The notes under the pieces: generated by a model
Seen by the model: the letters and a program-made list of their open reading frames with translations, nothing else
The model's database searches: none
Told to the model about the DNA's origin: nothing
Translations under genes and position numbers: made by a program
Shown: piece after piece, positions 6,854 to 10,735 of the stretch
Layout: each line of letters opens with the position of its first letter
How positions within the stretch are numbered: the first letter of the stretch is position 1
DNA from: Desulfobacteraceae bacterium
GTDB taxonomy: Bacteria > Desulfobacterota > Desulfobacteria > Desulfobacterales > UBA11574
Direction: 5' to 3'
NCBI GenBank assembly: GCA_029857875.1
Contig: JAOUGB010000043.1
Span: forward strand, 1 to 10,735
DNA length: 10,735 nucleotides

Positions 6854-7330
6854 ATGATATATTATCAATATATGAAAAGTCCTGTGGGAAAGCTTCTGGT
6901 GGCGGGAAACAATAAAGGGTTGCATCTGATCAATTTTCCCATAGAAGGCAAGCCCTCTTTGCCGGAATCTGAATGGAAAGAAAATCCAAAGCCACTTCAA
7001 GAGGCTTTGCGCCAGCTTGAAGCCTATTTTGCCGGGAAACTGAAAACCTTTTCGCTAAGCTTGTGTTTGAACGTCAGCCCCTTTCAAAAAAAGGTGCTTA
7101 CGGCCCTTCGTCGGGTTCCATATGGAGAGACGGTTTCATATGGCGAACTGGCCAAAAACATTGGAAATCCAAAAGCAAGTCGGGCCGTGGGACAGGCAAA
7201 TGCCCGAAATCCCATACCCATTGTCATTCCATGCCATCGCGTTATCGGGAGCAGTGGAAAACTGACCGGGTTCGGTGGCGGTATTGCAGTGAAACAGAGC
7301 TTACTTGATCTTGAACAGCAATATCGATAA
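6854..7330 (+). CDS. ogt: methylated-DNA–protein-cysteine S-methyltransferase (O6-methylguanine repair)
   Basis: This suicide repair protein transfers an alkyl group from O6-alkylguanine in DNA to its own cysteine. The 158-residue product is of normal Ogt/MGMT size. Residues 1-70 form the N-terminal ribonuclease-like domain. Residues 75-155 form the DNA-binding and active-site domain. It has PYGETVSYGELA (89-100, helix-turn-helix region), SRAVGQANARNP (109-120; Arg110 is the arginine finger) and PCHRVIG (126-132), with acceptor Cys127. The frame stays open upstream to a TTG at 6803. ATG 6854 is preferred because AAAGGA (6841-6846) lies seven bases upstream and the protein then begins like the family. 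It is a single gene after the tRNA terminator and converges with the crotonase gene; no strong terminator is visible in the 42 bases between them. Confidence 0.95.
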   Translation: MIYYQYMKSPVGKLLVAGNNKGLHLINFPIEGKPSLPESEWKENPKPLQEALRQLEAYFAGKLKTFSLSLCLNVSPFQKKVLTALRRVPYGETVSYGELAKNIGNPKASRAVGQANARNPIPIVIPCHRVIGSSGKLTGFGGGIAVKQSLLDLEQQYR

Positions 7331-7372
7331 TGTGAAAAATTTGTGGGAACCGTTCCTAAAAAAGGTTGGCGT

Positions 7373-8128
7373 TTAAAATTTATTCATTGCTTCTTCCAAG
7401 CATTTACGCGCCTCATCCGAATACCAGCTCTCGATGAAATATGCCTCCTTCTCATCCTGACGGGCCGTCACCTGTTCTTCGATCACCTCCACCCGATTCT
7501 GTTTGATCATCTCATACCCCACTTTGGGCAGCGACCCCAACGTGTCGGCGTGTTCGATGGCCGTTTTCACAACATTCTCGATGGGTAGAATTTTATCCAC
7601 GATACCCATTTCAAGTGCCTCATTCGATGGATAGAGCCTGCCGCTCTCCATTATCTCACGTGCCTTGCAAACCCCTGCTATAGCGTGTAGCAACCTGTCC
7701 GGCAGATACGGAACCGGCAGGCCCAGTTTGACTTCGTTTAGGCCCATCAACTTTTTTCCATTTGCAATGAACCGATAATCACAACACATTGCCAAAATGC
7801 ATCCACCGGCAATGGCGTGGCCGGTTATTGCCGCAACCGTGGGTTTGGGCAGTGTAAAGAGATTTAAACAGACCTGGTTGAACACACGATAAAAGCCTCT
7901 GAAATCATCCCTGTTCATCTCAAACAGCTCCGGAATATCAAAACCGATGGAGAAGAACTTCTCATTGGAACTCCCCAGAACAAGGCTGTTTATACCGGCG
8001 TCGGTTTTTACCTGCTTAAAGACCGTCTCCAGTTCCCTAACCACCTTTGGATTCAATGCATTGGTGACGCCGTTATTCAGCTTTGCAAACACAACCTTGC
8101 CATGATGTTCCACTGAAATCATTTCCAT
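7373..8128 (-). CDS. crotonase-family protein, delta3-delta2-enoyl-CoA isomerase-like
   Basis: Crotonases act on acyl-CoA thioesters. The 251-residue length fits a single crotonase domain. The oxyanion-hole segments are SIGFDI (60-65) and GHAIAGG (103-109). Enoyl-CoA hydratases have two catalytic glutamates. Here the first position is Ile111 (GGCILA), while the second is kept as Glu132 (GLNEVKLG). The single-glutamate pattern and the stretches GGCxLAxCCDYR and GLNE strongly resemble mitochondrial delta3-delta2-enoyl-CoA isomerase, which moves double bonds during unsaturated fatty-acid oxidation. Hydratase activity is therefore unlikely, although other crotonase reactions cannot be excluded. 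The start at 8128 has AAAGGAG seven bases upstream; Met3 is a less likely alternative. No other acyl-CoA gene lies nearby, so the pathway is unknown. Confidence 0.9.
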   Translation of the reverse strand: MEMISVEHHGKVVFAKLNNGVTNALNPKVVRELETVFKQVKTDAGINSLVLGSSNEKFFSIGFDIPELFEMNRDDFRGFYRVFNQVCLNLFTLPKPTVAAITGHAIAGGCILAMCCDYRFIANGKKLMGLNEVKLGLPVPYLPDRLLHAIAGVCKAREIMESGRLYPSNEALEMGIVDKILPIENVVKTAIEHADTLGSLPKVGYEMIKQNRVEVIEEQVTARQDEKEAYFIESWYSDEARKCLEEAMNKF

Positions 8129-8155
8129 CTTAACGCTCCTTTAACACTTCCGGTG

Positions 8156-8187
8156 ACAGCCTGATCTGTTGGGAGCAGGCTGTTTTT
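8156..8187 (+). terminator. terminator-like hairpin just upstream of the crotonase start
   Basis: ACAGCCTG (8156-8163) pairs perfectly with CAGGCTGT (8176-8183) and leads into five T residues on the + strand. No + strand gene ends here, so it would only stop rightward antisense or read-through transcription. On the complement strand the same stem would sit in the crotonase leader, about 15 bases before its ribosome site, without a following T-run. Confidence 0.5.
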
Positions 8188-8200
8188 ATTTACCTCATGT

Positions 8201-8233
8201 ATCATATACAGACCGGATTTTGAAATGTGTCAA
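8201..8233 (-). promoter_or_regulatory. possible promoter for the crotonase gene
   Basis: On the complement strand a perfect TTGACA (8233-8228) is followed by AT-rich DNA containing TGTATA (17-base spacing) and TATGAT (21-base spacing). The dyad TGTAT-cat-ATACA (8198-8210) overlaps this -10 region and could be an operator. The -35 is good; the -10 is ambiguous. Confidence 0.35.
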
Positions 8234-8416
8234 GGCTTTTCTTGAGCAACCGATCTGCCGGTATGATTCACCTCATATATTTGAGCTTCGCACCTTTAAT
8301 TTTCAGGAACGCCAATACAGCGGATCAGGCCGAGAAAATTTTTTAGGGTAAAATTATACGGATACCATCGGTAAGCAGAATGATCTGTCATGAATCTTTC
8401 AAGCATCAATGGCTGC

Positions 8417-8453
8417 GTGTCAGCAATATGACACTTTGTGACAATTTTCGTCA
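8417..8453 (+). promoter_or_regulatory. dyad cluster, candidate enhancer (activator-binding) site
   Basis: GTGTCA (8417-8422) and TGACAC (8429-8434) form a perfect dyad with a 6-base spacer. A second dyad, TGAC-N7-GTCA, follows at 8439-8453. The cluster lies about 75-110 bases upstream of the -24 element, the usual distance for a sigma-54 activator. The binding protein is unknown. Confidence 0.5.
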
Positions 8454-8475
8454 GCCCATGTTCCATTATTGCACA

Positions 8476-8503
8476 AATAATTTCTAAGTCTTACGAAATT
8501 ATT
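8476..8503. repeat. 28-bp imperfect palindrome upstream of the sigma-54 promoter
   Basis: AATAATTTC (8476-8484) and GAAATTATT (8495-8503) are exact complements. The centre TAAG-T-CTTA (8485-8493) is also a dyad, offset by one C. The near-zero loop makes it a DNA operator candidate rather than an RNA hairpin. It sits between the enhancer-like cluster and the -24 box. Confidence 0.55.
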
Positions 8504-8527
8504 ATCATTTTTTTTCATACACTATCT

Positions 8528-8543
8528 TGGCACATTTCCTGCA
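8528..8543 (+). promoter_or_regulatory. sigma-54 (RpoN) -24/-12 promoter for the HDOD gene
   Basis: TGGCAC (8528-8533) and CTGCA (8539-8543) match the sigma-54 consensus TGGCACR-N4-TTGCW. GG (8529-8530) and GC (8541-8542) have exactly the required 10-base gap; the only notable deviation is C for T at 8539. Transcription would start near 8554, giving a leader of about 78 bases before the HDOD start codon. Confidence 0.65.
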
Positions 8544-8553
8544 TCATTTTCCG

Positions 8554-8599
8554 AACGATGCGGCGGACCCGGTCCCCGACAACATCCGCTTTCATCGTT
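8554..8599 (+). promoter_or_regulatory. 5'-leader stem-loop of the HDOD transcript
   Basis: AACGATG (8554-8560) pairs with CATCGTT (8593-8599), and GCGGA (8563-8567) pairs with TCCGC (8585-8589), separated by a small internal loop. The stem begins almost exactly at the predicted sigma-54 start point, so it would cap the 5' end of the mRNA. It could affect stability or translation. It does not match a c-di-GMP riboswitch that I recognise. Confidence 0.5.
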
Positions 8600-8631
8600 A
8601 CAAGGCTTTATAATTAACAAGGGGGTGCTGT

Positions 8632-9648
8632 ATGCGGGTAACCTGTTCGAACTGTCATAAAGGATTTGTTATCCCTGACGAACGTCTGCCGATGGGTAAA
8701 AAAATCGCCTTTCCTTGTCCGGCGTGCAAGAAGACCATTCAACTTGATCTCACAGAAAAACCGTCTCGTGATAACAGTCTTCGCACCGATAGCAAACCCG
8801 TTGATCTCCCAACCGGCGATGCCTTAAAACAAAGGATTTTGCGGCATATGAAGGATTTGCCTCCCATACCTCAAACAATCCTCAAAGCCCGTGAGATTAT
8901 GACAAATCCGGATTCGGACTTCAAGGAACTCGCAAATCTTTTTGAAACCGATCAAGCCATTGCCGCAAAGATCCTAAAACTTGCCAATTCTCCATATTAC
9001 GGATACAGCGGTAAAATCGCCTCCATCCAGAGAGCCTCCGTTATCCTCGGGCATAGAACCCTGGTAGAACTTTTAACCGTGATCGGTACCGCCGGTTTGT
9101 TGAGTAACAAGCTGGTAGGCTACTGGCTGGATTCAGGAGCCCTTTGGAAACATTCTCTGGCGGTCGCCTTTGGCTCCAGGATTATCGCCAGCAAGACGGA
9201 ACCGGCATTATCAAACGATGCTTTCACATCAGGTCTCATCCATGACGTCGGAAAGCTCATTTTGGATCAATATATCAAGGAAAGATGGGAATTGTTTGAA
9301 AAATTCATGGCTGATGGTGAACACACCTTTCTGGATGCCGAAAAGAAAATCTTAGATCTTGACCATGCGGAAGTCGCATCTGAAGTTTGCAAAAACTGGA
9401 ATATACCGGAGCCGCTAACCGTTGCCATAAGGTATCACCACCACCCCTCCCAGTCAAACAGCAGCGAATTGGCTTACATTGTCCATGTCGCAGATGCCAT
9501 CGCCATGATGACCGGTCTGGGACTCGGTATAGACGGAACGTTGTATCAGATGGATGATACGGCCATGGCGTTTTTGAACCTTCGTGAAGAAAATCTAAAC
9601 GACATCATGGGCAAAGTCTTAGAAGCCGTTCAAAAGATATCCGAATAA
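8632..9648 (+). CDS. zinc-finger (MJ0042-type) HDOD domain signalling protein
   Basis: The 338-residue cytoplasmic protein has two recognisable parts. Residues 1-40 form an MJ0042-type zinc ribbon with CxxC pairs (Cys5/Cys8 and Cys29/Cys32). A polar linker follows to about residue 65. Residues 70-275 form an HDOD domain beginning LPPIPQTI (76-83). HD-like positions are His174, His204-Asp205 (in IHDVGK), His245, His269-271 and Asp288. HDOD domains are relatives of HD phosphohydrolases that usually act as signalling output modules, often with c-di-GMP, chemotaxis or stress regulators; no reaction can be assigned here. AAGGGGG (8619-8625) lies six bases before the ATG. The upstream sigma-54-type promoter suggests activator-dependent expression. 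A HEAT-repeat gene follows 65 bp downstream, probably in the same operon. Confidence 0.9.
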   Translation: MRVTCSNCHKGFVIPDERLPMGKKIAFPCPACKKTIQLDLTEKPSRDNSLRTDSKPVDLPTGDALKQRILRHMKDLPPIPQTILKAREIMTNPDSDFKELANLFETDQAIAAKILKLANSPYYGYSGKIASIQRASVILGHRTLVELLTVIGTAGLLSNKLVGYWLDSGALWKHSLAVAFGSRIIASKTEPALSNDAFTSGLIHDVGKLILDQYIKERWELFEKFMADGEHTFLDAEKKILDLDHAEVASEVCKNWNIPEPLTVAIRYHHHPSQSNSSELAYIVHVADAIAMMTGLGLGIDGTLYQMDDTAMAFLNLREENLNDIMGKVLEAVQKISE

Positions 9649-9713
9649 TAGAGCCGTGTAGAATTAAACCCGAGCATTCACGAGGTTTATCTGCCAAGAA
9701 AAAGGAATTGTGG

Positions 9714-10735
9714 ATGGCAAAAATCAATGAACAGGATCTGTTGGACGAGATTCGATTCAACGTAAAGGGAAAGGACTTTATCAAGGCTAGACTCGTTCTT
9801 TCCGCCCTTGGACACGTGGGTCGAAAAACTCAAAAGCAAGCCTTATTTGAAGTCAGTCGGACAGGGGATGATTTTGCCATTCCCCTGCTGGCAGGCGTCA
9901 TCGCTGAAAATTCGGATGTAACCGAATCTTTCCCTCAACTCAAAGAGACCCTGTTTTCAAAAATTATCGATAGCCCGGAGATCCTTTTGGATTTGCTATC
10001 AAAAACAAAAGAACCTTCGATCAGGACGTTTTTGGCGGAAGCGGCAGGAGAAATTCGCCTTGGGGAGGCTGTACCGGTCTTATTGAACATCTTGACAAAC
10101 GAAGCGGATGTTAAAATCATTGAGTCGGCCATCATCGCTTTGGGAATGATCGGAGATCCTTCTGTGGTAAACGCCGTGAGCAAGTATCTCAATTCAAACA
10201 GTCGGCAGATTGTTGTCGCCGCTGTGCATACCCTAAGTGAAATAGCGACACCCTCTGCCATACGGAAACTGGGCGATAGGCTTGGCGGAGACTCCGAAAT
10301 AGATCATATAATCATCGATATTGTTGCCAAAACCCAGGTTCCGGAAGCACTGGAAATGCTCAACAAAATCCTTGGATCGCAACACACCCATTTACGCGCC
10401 GCCGTAAAGCAAAAACTTGGTGGAATCGGTGTGATGAGTATTCGTATTCTGATCAAGAACCTGTTTCTCGATAATCCTGACCTGGTTATTCATTCTTTGA
10501 ACGTGCTCGGCGACATCGGAGACAGCGCAGCCATTCCAGCCATCCGAAAACTTATACACCAGCAGCCTGAAGATCCGAATGTTCGATTTGCGGCGTATGA
10601 ATCCCTGGGAAGATTGCCGCTGGACAAAGGGGTATACACGTTGGCCGCGGGTTTGGATGACCCCGATGATAACGTTCGAAATGCAGCAGCAAAAGCCATC
10701 GACCGCCACTATAGCGCCGCTCTGGCCGGCGGTAT
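9714..10735 (+). CDS. HEAT-repeat protein, 3' end cut by window edge
   Basis: The frame is open from ATG 9714 to the window edge, giving 340 residues without a stop. It has no signal peptide or membrane segment. From about residue 100 the protein is made of helical repeats of 30-38 residues. Their conserved second helices recur at SAIIALGMIGD (138-148), AAVHTLSEIATP (169-180), AAVKQKLGGIG (229-239), HSLNVLGDIGD (260-270), AAYESLGRL (293-301) and NAAAKAID (323-330). HEAT arrays are protein-binding scaffolds. AAAGGA (9701-9706) sits seven bases before the start. It lies 65 bp after the HDOD gene with no terminator seen, so it probably works with that protein. The missing C-terminus may hold another domain that would define its role. 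Confidence 0.85.
   Translation, partial: MAKINEQDLLDEIRFNVKGKDFIKARLVLSALGHVGRKTQKQALFEVSRTGDDFAIPLLAGVIAENSDVTESFPQLKETLFSKIIDSPEILLDLLSKTKEPSIRTFLAEAAGEIRLGEAVPVLLNILTNEADVKIIESAIIALGMIGDPSVVNAVSKYLNSNSRQIVVAAVHTLSEIATPSAIRKLGDRLGGDSEIDHIIIDIVAKTQVPEALEMLNKILGSQHTHLRAAVKQKLGGIGVMSIRILIKNLFLDNPDLVIHSLNVLGDIGDSAAIPAIRKLIHQQPEDPNVRFAAYESLGRLPLDKGVYTLAAGLDDPDDNVRNAAAKAIDRHYSAALAGG

Larger units (their letters stand above)
8129..8631. other. 503-bp control region between crotonase and HDOD genes
   Basis: No credible gene lies here. From left to right it holds the crotonase ribosome site, a terminator-like hairpin, a leftward promoter candidate, an 11-base direct repeat ACCTCATRTAT (8192-8202 and 8270-8280) and a dyad cluster at 8417-8453. 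After these come a 28-base palindrome, a sigma-54-type promoter and a 5'-leader stem. The 8281-8400 stretch shows nothing specific. Confidence 0.7.

Noticed and set aside
7331..7372. Possible bidirectional terminator between ogt and crotonase genes
   Set aside because: The only dyad is GGAA-N3-TTCC at 7346-7356, too short and without a good T-run.
8169..8351. 60-residue rightward frame upstream of the HDOD gene
   Set aside because: It begins inside a terminator-like hairpin, has no ribosome site and crosses the crotonase promoter region.
9935..10261. Leftward frames opposite the HEAT-repeat gene
   Set aside because: The + strand frame is longer, continuous and shows regular HEAT periodicity; the leftward frames look like shadows.

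Overview
The window looks like a chromosomal segment of a Gram-negative, probably anaerobic bacterium of the Desulfobacterota (Desulfobacterales-like). This is inferred from the gene content and the long repeat-filled intergenic gaps. Particular clues are a hexulose-phosphate synthase–RraA fusion, a predicted sigma-54 promoter, an MJ0042-finger HDOD protein and a HEAT-repeat protein. No phage, transposase, rRNA or CRISPR was seen.

Left part (1-3037): a truncated DUF2520 Rossmann-fold gene runs leftward off the edge. After a 487-bp gap come a 6-phospho-3-hexuloisomerase (PHI) and, 278 bp further on, 3-hexulose-6-phosphate synthase fused to an RraA-like domain (HPS-RraA). Together PHI and HPS form the ribulose-monophosphate module, which joins formaldehyde to ribulose 5-phosphate or, run backwards, makes pentose from fructose 6-phosphate. 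Hairpin-forming arrays of short degenerate units lie on both sides of the PHI gene. A terminator-like hairpin lies just upstream of HPS-RraA.

Middle part (3040-6762): hisS follows HPS-RraA by 2 bp. A 478-bp gap carries a complex palindromic element and a 16-bp inverted repeat. It leads into aspS, then a tRNA-Asn(GUU) gene with its own promoter candidate and a strong terminator. AspRS has His38/Gly90, the pair linked to non-discriminating enzymes, and the tRNA has U1-A72, the pair read by the amidotransferase GatCAB. Asparaginyl-tRNA is therefore probably made by charging with Asp and then amidating.

Right part (6854-10735): an O6-methylguanine-DNA methyltransferase gene converges on a crotonase gene that resembles delta3-delta2-enoyl-CoA isomerase. 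A 503-bp control region follows, with a well-spaced sigma-54 -24/-12 promoter, upstream dyads that could bind an activator, a 28-bp palindrome and a 5'-leader hairpin. It precedes a zinc-finger/HDOD gene and a HEAT-repeat gene cut by the right edge. That pair is the least understood system in the window.
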